From the NCBI RefSeq assembly GCF_005233835.1, contig NZ_SZQA01000020.1, forward strand, positions 62,001 through 126,000: DNA of 64,000 bases, read 5' to 3'. Shown here piece by piece: positions 9,001 to 14,314 of the stretch (the stretch's first letter is position 1; each line of letters starts with the position of its first letter). This DNA comes from Herbidospora galbida (GTDB lineage: Bacteria > Actinomycetota > Actinomycetes > Streptosporangiales > Streptosporangiaceae). The notes under the pieces are model-generated. The model worked only from the letters and a program-made list of their open reading frames with translations. It made no database searches and had not been told where the DNA came from. Both the position numbers and the translations under genes were made by a program.

Positions 9001-10036
9001 ACCTCTCGCCGGAAGGGCGCCCCTGGCCGAGGGCCCGCTGCTGATCCCTCAGGCGCGGCCGCTCGCTGGAAAAGCGACCCTTGATGCTGCCCTGGTCGGC
9101 TATCTGCCCCCCTTCGCACAAGTGCGGGCGCTCGCCGGGGACCCCGCGCTGACCCGAGAAGGCGTGCGCGCCCTGCTGTTCCCCGGCGGAAGCCCGCGCC
9201 TGGCCGAGGAGCTCGGCACGCCGCTCGGCCGGTCGGGTTTCGTCTGTCTGCCGTTGTTCGCCGACGAGCTCGCCGGCACGCCCGATCTGGCCGCGCGGAC
9301 CGCCGAAGCCGTCGAGCAGGCCGCCGCGCTCGGTGCGCGGACCGTGTCGCTCGCCGGGACGATCCCGTCGCTGACCGGCTACGGCTTCGACGTGACGCGG
9401 CGAACCGCTGTGCCCGTCACGACCGGGCACGCCGCGACGGCCGTCTCGGTGGTGCTGACCGTCCAGAAGGCGCTGGCGGGACGGTCGCCGCGTGATCTGA
9501 CCGTCGCCTTCGTCGGGCTCGGCTCCATCGGCCGGTCGGCGCTCGGTCTGCTGCTGGCCGCGGCCGACCGGCCGAAGCGGCTGCTGCTGCGCGACGACGC
9601 GGCCCCGCTGGACGGCCTGCCCCCAAGTGGGGAGATCTGCGGCATCGACCAGGTCTACGAGGCCGACCTGATCGTCGCCGCGGTGAACGGCCACGATCAG
9701 GTCATCGACGTCGACCGGCTGCGGCCGGGCACGATCGTCGTGGACGACTCCTTCCCCCACTGCTTCGACGTCGCCAAGGCGCGGGCCAGGCGGGACGTCA
9801 CGGTGGTGGGCGGCGGCCTGCTGTCGATGCCGGGGATCGAGCGGCGGCTGACCGAGGACGTGCCCGCGCCCTGGCTGCCCGGCACCATCGCCTCCTGCCG
9901 GCTGGAGTCCCTGATCCCGGGGCTGCCGCCCGTCCTCGGGCTGGTGGACACCGAAACGGCCCTGGCCTGCCGGCGCGCGATGACCGCCGCCGGGGTCGAG
10001 GCGGCGCCGCTCCACCTCGCCGGGGAATGGGCCTAG
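1..10036 (+). CDS. Hybrid FAAL-PKS-NRPS megasynthase with C-terminal AAR-like reductase domain (5' end missing)
   Basis: The frame is open from base 2, so the gene starts upstream; the first residues match the core of a fatty acyl-AMP ligase (VSW-PYFHDMGLIG), of which about 200 residues are missing. Domain order by nucleotide: FAAL 2-1000; carrier protein 1030-1235 (Ser codon 1118); ketosynthase 1285-2480 (DTACSS, Cys codon 1742; EAHGTGT; NVGHL); acyltransferase 2720-3520 (GHSVGE, Ser codon 2990; AFHS suggests malonyl-CoA); ketoreductase about 3720-4830 (GGAGGVG, YAAAN, so probably active; no LDD motif); carrier 4865-5075; condensation 5085-6270 (SHLAADG, catalytic second His kept); adenylation 6300-7630 (by-eye code D-A-R-S-I-V-L-I-N, no confident substrate); carrier 7640-7850 (LGGDS); condensation 7890-8950 (HHLIGDG); proline/alanine linker 8950-9088; AAR-like domain 9089-10033. 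No dehydratase, enoylreductase or thioesterase is present. The likely start of the product is an activated fatty acid, extended once to a beta-hydroxyacyl chain and joined to one amino acid. One TTA codon lies at 8768. Confidence 0.93.
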   Translation, partial: AAAITPDDVSVSWMPYFHDMGLIGTHLAPLAARIKQVKLAPLAFAKRPAVWLETAARHRATVLTAANFALALVERRVPDEVIARLDLSSVRLILVGAEPISPRVWRAFLAKTGLPPHVPQPVYGLAEATLAVTVPPPGATAEPLVLDRRALAEGRVEFTAAGPHAVEFMDVGPPVPGCEVRIAGDDRVGPIQVRGPQVARGYHRAAPFGDWLDTGDLGFLHEGRLCVTGRAKDVVFVNGATFHAADLEEVAAGAVQGPVAVVGSSGPEGERVVVFVRAPAPAGVVAEVWRRVAEACGHDDVGVVTVPSTAFARTTSGKLRRSVLRARFEAGEFSPAPRSRADVEAAVAAIWADVLGVEAVGPYDRFAALGGSSLKAMQVLAAVEDRFGVTLRPSDVRDHDTVAALAAHLLAPPAHERASVRGAGGSPVAITGMACRFPGADTPERFWERLDGGHDAIARITRFDHPGHGGFLDDPALFDARFFGLSDEEAAATDPQARLLLELAHEALERAGYAGSRRHGRRVGVFAAAGESGYREILEAAHGATGLPAEALTGNLPNLLAARVAHTLDLTGPALAVDTACSSALVALHLARRSLQQGECDLAVVAGVNLTLTPAGYRALGKTQALSPTGRCRAFGAAADGFVPGEGGAALVLARLDDAERSGDTVLALVRGTAVNNDGRSLSLLAPNPLTQREVITQAYAEAGVDPAEVAYVEAHGTGTPVGDPIELRSLRHAFPTGSRLLGSVKTNVGHLLNAAAMPSLVKVVLALGHGKVPPSLHADPPAEGLDGFTVPAEPVEWTGPRTAGVNAFGFGGTNAHAILSEAPARQVERTPHEGLSLLTLSAWSAPALRRAAGDLAAFLPGHDEGDVCASVARARDEGPHRLAVVADGDLAERLANAEGRVAGPRPRLVLLLPGQGAQGSGADLYANAPVFRQVIDEAADLVGPVGGRTLKDWCVDPAADVVRTDVVQPLMVAYGVALARQLRAWGVTPDAVAGHSVGEIAAACVSGRLSLADAVTFAAERGRLMHDLCPPGAMAVVPADAALPPGVTVAAVNAPGQVVVAGPPQAVEALGGRRINVARAFHSPLMDPALDPLAGAAARMTVRPPEIPLLSTVTNAWNPSFDPAYLRDHAARPVRFADAIGRLVAEGYDTFLELGPSPALGGAVRAASGTGTTAVTTMAAGHEGGARALLETVGALWERGLPIDRTTMDRGRTRVSVPTYPFERRRHWPSSRLLHRLVWRERPVDGPPVAVDGLAEALAAPGVTVLTGGDVTVLVAGAPRRAGSADALDAVHRDLTAALVALDAARVLVVTQDVHVDRPEQAVVEGLAAALAQETGSEVRVVDLASREPLDERVAAVGSELAARGSGLVAWREGRRLEREPEAVVPASRELPPDGFYLITGGAGGVGAALARDLADRGRPTIVLAGRSPRPPAGLLADLRSRGATVDYQSADVSREADVEALLARLPRLDGLFHAAGEVRPGALRGAAPEAIVAGMAAKTRGAHLLAEGLRRHGLTPIVCAAFSSVSSVLPGLAGGIGGYAAANAYLDALCRAEGGPWIAVNFAAFAEVGLAARAGVTRGALDPSAALAALRGAVGSGAAQVVVADLAAVPEPAPVPPSGDVRTVVRRLVGGALRRDDIGDDESFLSLGLDSLTAVDLVKRLEKELGRPLPITLFFEFRTLRELSAHLDADGSFPLTPVQVAFQTQHRLYPEISAYGYVRQTITGPLDPDRLRRALEHLVDRHPMLRLRINPDGTQSAEPSVRPFFEVRDTDDLDALESELRNRPFDLAAGSPLRAVLARTPAGTHLVIVASHLAADGFSLNVLGEELWTVYTALSRGTAPVLPPLATTFAEYAAASEPAGAGDLTYWTEVLKTTPDLRLPYDGDPDGPPLDAVQVALTADQSAALRATAAAHGVSLFHLLLAAYVRCLARWTGGGAVAVNVARARREVRLPGVDRLVGPLADTLPLLTGVRPGEPLPELAARLRDLWQDAERHATPTSADLARLLPAAGGPRTASPASFSFARFPAATDPACPVEVVATAAGTASAATRLSLLCWESAGELRFSWNFPSRLFRRATVARLAADHLSELSVAERPGLAARLRAQFRATPDAVAVDTGSARLTYGELDRRSAALANRLRGAGDLIGLMTEPGIDTVVGLVGIVRAGAGWVPLDATHPEARRRDQLTRCGVTTVVTDVSGEGEYDAPDVSPDAIAYVIFTSGSTGRPKGVPITYRSVENYLDWALAAFGYHEGDRLAQTASVCFDASVRQLLAPLLVGATVVTFTREEVRDPGLLAGRLRDVTVWSSVPSLWARLLDAGPVEHRLRWIHVGGEALPPEHVRRWFDLYGPVARIANLYGPTESTINATCHVIDERPADDVTAIPIGRPVAGTFVEVDDTGELLIAGAGLTPGYLDDPGTAFVERDGVRWYRSGDRVRRDADGNLVFLGRLDAQVKVRGHRVEPGEVEAAFHTHPEVARAAVVLTGERLTAFVEPRPGRDPDPVALRRHLGAWLPAYMIPARIEIVTALPQTPTGKIDRRELDGTPPATPTEELVAEVWRSLLEVPRVSREDDFFALGGDSILILRVFARLADHIATLPRPTVVYEHGTLAALARAIDDAEPSDVPTTDDEGPFPLTPAQRGFLLAGQAWLATLRVHGRVDRERFQRAVDACVARHGMLRTVFPGDVQQELPGSLRLPVIFEDAADPAASIAAERERVFEPWAWPLFRLRLVTLTPEEHVLVVHAHHLIGDGYSAALLGRELLAAYDGVGSPAPRSTFRDHVARLRAPAGGREAYRKPVVAPGPARTVAFTVGAAALRRAAAEAGTTLFVAVLAAYHRALTAFTGHDDLMLGVAVSGRDDAPPDAHLVFGPYAHAVPVRPAAGDLRAVAKEVRAARTANAEDIRATQFFFTYLDFTALGPLEGRTLRLTWDLDGEIAPVGAQTFLSVRPTPDGDLRLVLRTAVADGERFERLLRTAVAEAERVEQLPRTELPTARPPLIAQERPLAGRAPLAEGPLLIPQARPLAGKATLDAALVGYLPPFAQVRALAGDPALTREGVRALLFPGGSPRLAEELGTPLGRSGFVCLPLFADELAGTPDLAARTAEAVEQAAALGARTVSLAGTIPSLTGYGFDVTRRTAVPVTTGHAATAVSVVLTVQKALAGRSPRDLTVAFVGLGSIGRSALGLLLAAADRPKRLLLRDDAAPLDGLPPSGEICGIDQVYEADLIVAAVNGHDQVIDVDRLRPGTIVVDDSFPHCFDVAKARARRDVTVVGGGLLSMPGIERRLTEDVPAPWLPGTIASCRLESLIPGLPPVLGLVDTETALACRRAMTAAGVEAAPLHLAGEWA
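9089..10036 (+). other. AAR-like acyl-carrier-protein reductase domain of the hybrid synthase
   Basis: These 315 residues align by eye with cyanobacterial long-chain acyl-ACP reductase (about 340 residues). The shared features, in order, are TTGHAATA (AAR has TTGNTHTA), a Rossmann motif VGLGSIG at codons 9512-9532 (AAR has VGATGDIG), a VVDDSFP stretch (AAR has a VDGGYP-like stretch), VVGGGL (AAR has a KGG turn) and a cysteine at codon 9896 in ASCRLES, where AAR carries its catalytic cysteine in ACFAES. AAR reduces acyl-ACP to an aldehyde through a cysteine thioester with NADPH. By inference this domain releases the product as an aldehyde. A shikimate dehydrogenase-like or glutamyl-tRNA reductase-like NAD(P) domain is the alternative. 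The call rests on recalled family sequence, not a search. Confidence 0.7.
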
Positions 10037-10626
10037 ACGGCGGTGACGGCCACCAGTTCCCGGTGGTGCGCGGGCCGTTCGGCCTCGTCGACCACGGCCG
10101 CCGCCAGGTCGGCGTAGCCGAAGGTCTCGTCGGCGGGCGCGCGGCGTCCGCCGACGCGGTGCCGGCCGGTCGCCGGGTCCTCGTTCAGGAAGACCGGCGG
10201 CGGGGCGAGCACCACCCAGTCGAGCCCCGACTCCCGGAGCACGCCGAGCTCCTCGACGTGCCCGAGGGTGAAGGCCCGCGCGTCCTCGGGGAAGCCGGGC
10301 GTCTCGTACAGCGGCACGCCCTCAGGTGTCTCCAGCGTCGTGCCGATGCCGACCGCCACGAGCCGGGTCACCCCGGCCTCGGCCATCCCGCCGACCAGGG
10401 CCTTGGCCGCACGGGGGAAGAAGTCCGGTTCATACCTGCTCGCCGCCATCACGACGGCGTCCTGCCCGGCGACCAGGGAGGCCACCGACTCGGGGTCGGT
10501 GACGTCGCCGACCGTCCAGTCGCCCGGCCGGTGGGAGACGCCGGTGACCTCGTGCCCGCGGGCGCCCGCCTCGGTCACGATCCTGCGGCCGGCCCGGCCG
10601 CCCGCTCCGAAAACCACGATTCTCAT
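10033..10626 (-). CDS. NAD(P)-binding NmrA/SDR-like protein
   Basis: The protein of 197 residues begins MRIVVFGAGGRAG, a Rossmann GxGGxxG fold for NAD(P), followed by DVTDPESV and a VVMAAS strand typical of atypical short-chain dehydrogenases of the NmrA/NAD-dependent epimerase type. It has no Tyr-xxx-Lys catalytic pair that I can see, so it may be a redox sensor or a reductase with a non-standard site. I chose the ATG at 10626 because the Rossmann motif starts right there; an upstream GTG/ATG would add 13 arginine-rich residues. It is divergent from an HxlR regulator, which is a common arrangement for NmrA-like genes under redox or electrophile control. Its stop codon shares the bases CTAG with the stop of the synthase gene. 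Confidence 0.82.
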   Translation of the reverse strand: MRIVVFGAGGRAGRRIVTEAGARGHEVTGVSHRPGDWTVGDVTDPESVASLVAGQDAVVMAASRYEPDFFPRAAKALVGGMAEAGVTRLVAVGIGTTLETPEGVPLYETPGFPEDARAFTLGHVEELGVLRESGLDWVVLAPPPVFLNEDPATGRHRVGGRRAPADETFGYADLAAAVVDEAERPAHHRELVAVTAV

Positions 10627-10689
10627 GGGGCGTGACGCTAACCTGCGCACCCTTGGTTTCCGCAACGATACTCACGTACCCTCCCGAAG
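10627..10689. promoter_or_regulatory. Divergent promoter region, NmrA-like gene / HxlR regulator
   Basis: These 63 bases separate two divergent starts and must hold both promoters and probably the HxlR operator. A loose GATACT-CAC-GTACCC element sits at about 10667-10681. I cannot define a convincing inverted repeat or a clear -35/-10 pair. Confidence 0.35.
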
Positions 10690-11052
10690 GTGGCAGAGCC
10701 TCTCGACCCCGACATGTTCGCCGGGTGCGCCCCCGTGACCTCGCCCGTCCGGATCGGCGACAAGTGGACCGCGAAGATCATCCGCTGCCTCCAGGACGGC
10801 CCCCGGCGCTACTCCGAGCTCAAGGTCCCGCTGACCGGCATCACCCCGAAGGTGCTGACCGAGTCGCTGCGCTCGATGGAGCGCGACGGGCTGGTGACCC
10901 GGACCGCCTATCCGGGGATCCCGCCGAAGGTCGTGTACGAGCTCTCGCCGCTCGGCCACTCCCTGGTCGAACCGCTCGACACCATGTGCGCGTGGTCCCG
11001 GGCCAACCTCCCGAAGGTGCTGTCGGCCCGGGACGCCTACGACGTCGGCTGA
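10690..11052 (+). CDS. HxlR-family winged-helix transcriptional regulator
   Basis: This small regulator of 120 residues has the HxlR pattern: an N-terminal cysteine (Cys13 in FAGCAPV), then IGDKWTAKIIRCL, RRYSELKVPLTGITPKVLTESLRSME and GLVTRTAYPGIPPKVVYELSPLG. HxlR proteins bind as dimers and often sense aldehydes, quinones or oxidants through the N-terminal cysteine. The GTG at 10690 is the only start that keeps the full N-terminal segment. It probably controls itself and the divergent NmrA-like gene. Confidence 0.9.
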   Translation: MAEPLDPDMFAGCAPVTSPVRIGDKWTAKIIRCLQDGPRRYSELKVPLTGITPKVLTESLRSMERDGLVTRTAYPGIPPKVVYELSPLGHSLVEPLDTMCAWSRANLPKVLSARDAYDVG

Positions 11053-11055
11053 ACG

Positions 11056-13383
11056 TCAGCCCCGGCCGGCCCCCGGAGACATGTCCGGAGTGTCGCCCTG
11101 GTTCGGCCCGCCCGGATTGTTCGGCCCCGGATCGTTCGGGCCGGGGTCGTTCTGGCCCGGGTCATCGGGCCCGGGGTCGTTCGGCCCGGGATCGTTGGGC
11201 CCGGGATCGTTGGGCCCGGGATCGTTGGGCCCCGGCTCGTCCCGGCCGGGACCGTCGTTCCCCGGGTCGGTCGTGCCGGGGTCGTTCTGGTCCCAGCCGT
11301 CCGGGGGGCCCTGGCCGTACTCGTCCCACGGGTCCTCGCCGTAGGGGTCCTCGTCCCACGGGTCGAAGCGTTCCTGCACGCCGAACCGCGACTGGTTGAT
11401 CGGGGTGAACGGCGTCGCCGGGATCCCCTCCAGGGCCGCCGTCATGGTCGCCTTCCAGATCGGCCCCGGGACGGTCGCGCCGAACACCGAGCCGTACCAG
11501 CGGCCGCCGATCGTCACGTTGTTCAGCTTGTGGGTGGTCGCGCCGCGCGGGTCGGCCAGGCTGACCGCGCCGGCCAGGTCGGGGGTGAAGCCGGCGAACC
11601 AGGCGCTCGACTGGTTGTCGTTGGTGCCGGTCTTGCCGGCCGCCGGGCGGCCGATGCCGCCGACGGCCCTCATGGTGCCCTTGGTGAACACCCCGGACAG
11701 GATGTCGGCGGCCGCGTCGGCCACCTCGGCGTCCAGGGCCTGCGTGCACTCGGGCGTGAACGAGGTCTTCTTCCCGTCGCGGTCGGTGATCGCGGTGATG
11801 GCCATCGGCTTGCAGTACTTGCCCCGCGCGCCGATCGCCGCGTAGGCGTTGGCCACGGTGACCGGGTCCATCTCGTTGATGCCGAGCGTGAAGGTCTCGA
11901 ACTCCTGAAGCTTCTTGCCGTCGGCGCGCTTGATGCCGAGCGACTTGGCCGTCTTGACCGTCTCGCACAGGCCCACACGCTCTTCCAGCGTCATGAAGAA
12001 CGTGTTGACCGAGCCCCACGTCCCGGTCTGCAGGGTGGTGTAGCCGGGCGAGCCCTCGTCGTTGGTCACCGCGTGGTTCGGGTCGCCGACGGCGTTGCCG
12101 GCGCAGTCGGTGAACGCCGAGGGCGACGGCGCGGTGTACGACCCGCCGACGTTGAACCCGTCGCTCAGCCGCATGCCCTGGCTCAGCGCCGTGAGCAGCG
12201 TGAACGTCTTGAACGTCGATCCTGCCTGGACGCCGCCGAGCCCGCCGTGGGCGCGGTCGGCGACCACGTTGTAGTCGAGGTTGTCGCGGCTGGCGGCCAT
12301 CGCGCGGATCGCGCCGGTGCCCGGTGCGACGAGCGCCTGGGCGGCCACCGGGCCGTCCTTGGGGCCGACGTAGGCCTCGATGCCCTTCTGCGCGGCGTCC
12401 TGCATCTTCGGGTTCAGGGTGGTGCGGATCGTCATACCGCCCTGCTTGAGGGCGCGCTCGCGGTCGGAGCGGGTCTTGCCGAAGCGCTTGTCGGCCAGCA
12501 CCTCCGCGGAGACGTACTGGCAGAAGTAGCGGTACTCGCTCGTCTCGCAGCCGCCGGGGATCGGCACGCCCTTGTAGCCGAGCTTGGTCTTCTTCGCCTT
12601 CGCGGCCTCGGCGGGGGTGATCTTGCCGAGTTCGGCCATCCGGTCGAGGACGACGTTGCGGCGCGCGACCAGCGCGTCGCGGTTGGACTTGCCGCCCTCC
12701 GGGTCGGTGGAGGTCGGCAGCCGGACCGCCGCCGCCAGCGTCGCCGACTGGGCCAGGTTCAGGTTGGCCGCCGAGACGCCGAAGAAGCGCTTGGCCGCGG
12801 CCTGGATGCCGTGGGCGCCCGCGCCGAAGTAGGCGATGTTCAGGTACTTCTCGAGGATCTGGTCCTTGGTGTACTTCTGCTCCACCGACAGCGCGTAGCG
12901 GAGTTCGTTCAGCTTGCGGACGTAGCTCGGCGCGAGCGCCGCCTCCTTCTGCTCTTCGGTGGTGGCGCTGTTGAGCAGGACCTGCTTGACGTACTGCTGG
13001 GTGATGCTGGAGCCGCCCTGGGCGACGCCGCCCGCGCTGAGGTTGGCGGCCAGGGCCCGGATGGTGCCCTCCAGGTCGATGGCGCCGTGCTGGTAGAAGC
13101 GGTCGTCCTCGATCGCCACGATCGCGGTGCGCATCACGGGCGCGACCTTGTCGACGGTGACGATCTCGCGGTACTGGTCGTAGAACTGGGCGATCCGCTT
13201 GCCGTCGGCGTCGAGCAGCGTGGTCTTCTCGGCCAGCGGCGGTTCGGCCAGCTCCATGGGGCTCAGGTCGATGGTCTCGGCCACCCCGCTCAGGGCGAGA
13301 CCGGCCGGGAGGGCGAGGCCGGCGGTGATGACCCCGGCGGCGATTCCGGCCACGAGCAGGCCGGGCATGTTACGCAGACGCAT
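11056..13383 (-). CDS. Bifunctional penicillin-binding protein (GT51 transglycosylase / transpeptidase)
   Basis: The protein (775 residues) has one N-terminal membrane anchor (about residues 8-32), a GT51 domain with the catalytic glutamate in EDDRF (E92), GGSSITQQ and RKLNELRYALSVEQKYTKDQILEKYLN, and a transpeptidase domain with S389-TFK, S458-VN and K584-TGT. It polymerises and crosslinks peptidoglycan outside the membrane. After about residue 690 comes a tail made of DPGPN-type pentads that has no fold and could thread the wall. Its ATG overlaps the stop of the beta-lactamase gene (TGATG), so the two are translationally coupled. This suggests a PBP made together with the beta-lactamase, perhaps as an alternative or sensing PBP under beta-lactam stress. 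Confidence 0.95.
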   Translation of the reverse strand: MRLRNMPGLLVAGIAAGVITAGLALPAGLALSGVAETIDLSPMELAEPPLAEKTTLLDADGKRIAQFYDQYREIVTVDKVAPVMRTAIVAIEDDRFYQHGAIDLEGTIRALAANLSAGGVAQGGSSITQQYVKQVLLNSATTEEQKEAALAPSYVRKLNELRYALSVEQKYTKDQILEKYLNIAYFGAGAHGIQAAAKRFFGVSAANLNLAQSATLAAAVRLPTSTDPEGGKSNRDALVARRNVVLDRMAELGKITPAEAAKAKKTKLGYKGVPIPGGCETSEYRYFCQYVSAEVLADKRFGKTRSDRERALKQGGMTIRTTLNPKMQDAAQKGIEAYVGPKDGPVAAQALVAPGTGAIRAMAASRDNLDYNVVADRAHGGLGGVQAGSTFKTFTLLTALSQGMRLSDGFNVGGSYTAPSPSAFTDCAGNAVGDPNHAVTNDEGSPGYTTLQTGTWGSVNTFFMTLEERVGLCETVKTAKSLGIKRADGKKLQEFETFTLGINEMDPVTVANAYAAIGARGKYCKPMAITAITDRDGKKTSFTPECTQALDAEVADAAADILSGVFTKGTMRAVGGIGRPAAGKTGTNDNQSSAWFAGFTPDLAGAVSLADPRGATTHKLNNVTIGGRWYGSVFGATVPGPIWKATMTAALEGIPATPFTPINQSRFGVQERFDPWDEDPYGEDPWDEYGQGPPDGWDQNDPGTTDPGNDGPGRDEPGPNDPGPNDPGPNDPGPNDPGPDDPGQNDPGPNDPGPNNPGGPNQGDTPDMSPGAGRG
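11085..11290 (-). repeat. Pentad repeat coding for the (DPGPN)n tail of the PBP
   Basis: Near-perfect 15-bp repeats run through this stretch (plus-strand unit TCGTTGGGCCCGGGA and variants) and encode repeated Pro-Gly-Pro-Asn-Asp pentads. Such runs vary in copy number by slippage. Confidence 0.85.
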
Positions 13384-14231
13384 CAGAGCTTCCCGAGGCC
13401 ACGGGCCACGATCGTGGCGGTTTTGGCGATGACGTTCTCGTCGTGGGCGGCGTTCTTCCCGGCCCGCCTGGCGTAGATCGCCATAATGATCGGTTTGCCG
13501 CCCTTCGCGGGCCAGACGACGGCGACGTCGTTGGTGGCGCCGTAGGTCGCGGCGGTGCCGGTCTTGTCACCGACCTTCCACGACGCCGGCAGTCCGGCGC
13601 GGATGCGCCGGTCACCGGTCCGGTTGCCCACCAGCCAGCCGGTGAGGCGCTCGCGGTCGCCGGCGTCGAGCGCGCCGCCGAGGGTGAGGGCGTGCAGGTC
13701 GCGGCCCATCGCGGCCGGGGTGGTGGAGTCGCGGGGGTCCGTCGGGCTCCAGTCGTTCAGACCCGGCTCCGGGCGGTCGAGGCGGGAGACGGGGTCGTGC
13801 AGGCCGCGGAAGTAGCGGGTCAGGCCCTTCGGTCCGCCGATCTGGCGGAGCAGCAGGTTCGCCGCCGTGCCGTCGCTCTCGGTCACGGCGGCCTCGCACA
13901 GCTGCGCCACGGTCATCCCGGTCGCGACGTGCTTCGCGGTCACCGGGGAGTGCGGCTGCAGGTCCTTCTGGTCGTAGCGGATGCGCTTGCGCAGGATGTC
14001 GGGCTCCTTGTCCAGGACGGCCGCCGCGAGGACCGCCTTGAAGGTCGAGGCGAACGGGAACCGCTCGCCCGACCGGTAGGTGATCAGGTTGCCGGTGGCC
14101 GTGTCGTAGGCGTACACCCCTATTCGCCCTTTGTAGGCGGTCTCCAGTGCGCGCAGTTCCGCGACCGCCGACGCCGGCGTAGCGGTGACGCTTCCGGAGA
14201 GCAGGGCGAGGGACAACACGAGGGGAAGCAT
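13383..14231 (-). CDS. bla: Class A serine beta-lactamase
   Basis: All class A elements are present in this protein of 282 residues: S62-TFK, the S119-D-G loop (the SDG variant seen in many Streptomyces enzymes), the omega-loop E155-PGLN (Glu166 equivalent) and K223-TGT. A short hydrophobic signal segment ends near ATPASA (residue 22), so the enzyme is exported. The ATG at 14231 has an in-frame stop six codons upstream and no good Shine-Dalgarno. It hydrolyses penicillins and possibly cephalosporins. The gene is divergent from a LysR regulator and runs into a PBP gene, which matches the blaL-blaA-blaB type arrangement known from Streptomyces cacaoi, with the PBP as an addition. Confidence 0.95.
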   Translation of the reverse strand: MLPLVLSLALLSGSVTATPASAVAELRALETAYKGRIGVYAYDTATGNLITYRSGERFPFASTFKAVLAAAVLDKEPDILRKRIRYDQKDLQPHSPVTAKHVATGMTVAQLCEAAVTESDGTAANLLLRQIGGPKGLTRYFRGLHDPVSRLDRPEPGLNDWSPTDPRDSTTPAAMGRDLHALTLGGALDAGDRERLTGWLVGNRTGDRRIRAGLPASWKVGDKTGTAATYGATNDVAVVWPAKGGKPIIMAIYARRAGKNAAHDENVIAKTATIVARGLGKL

Positions 14232-14285
14232 GGCGAAGAGTCTGTTCTGTCAGCGTAAATACCGTCAAAGACAGTCGAAGAGTAC

Positions 14286-14306
14286 ATTATGCATTCATGA
14301 CATAAT
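14286..14306. promoter_or_regulatory. LysR operator between bla and its regulator
   Basis: ATTATG at 14286-14291 and CATAAT at 14301-14306 form a perfect 6-bp inverted repeat with a 9-bp spacer. It contains the LysR consensus T-N11-A (T14290, A14302). It lies 55 bp from the bla start and 9 bp from the regulator start, so the regulator probably represses itself and activates bla from this site. Confidence 0.72.
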
Positions 14307-14314
14307 TCCTGGTC

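Noticed and set aside
8768-10015. 415-codon frame antisense to the AAR-like domain
   Set aside because: No recognisable motif and shadow-like composition; the sense frame is conserved.
11530-13476. 648-codon frame antisense to the PBP gene
   Set aside because: Valine/glycine/aspartate-rich shadow; the PBP motifs lie on the other strand.
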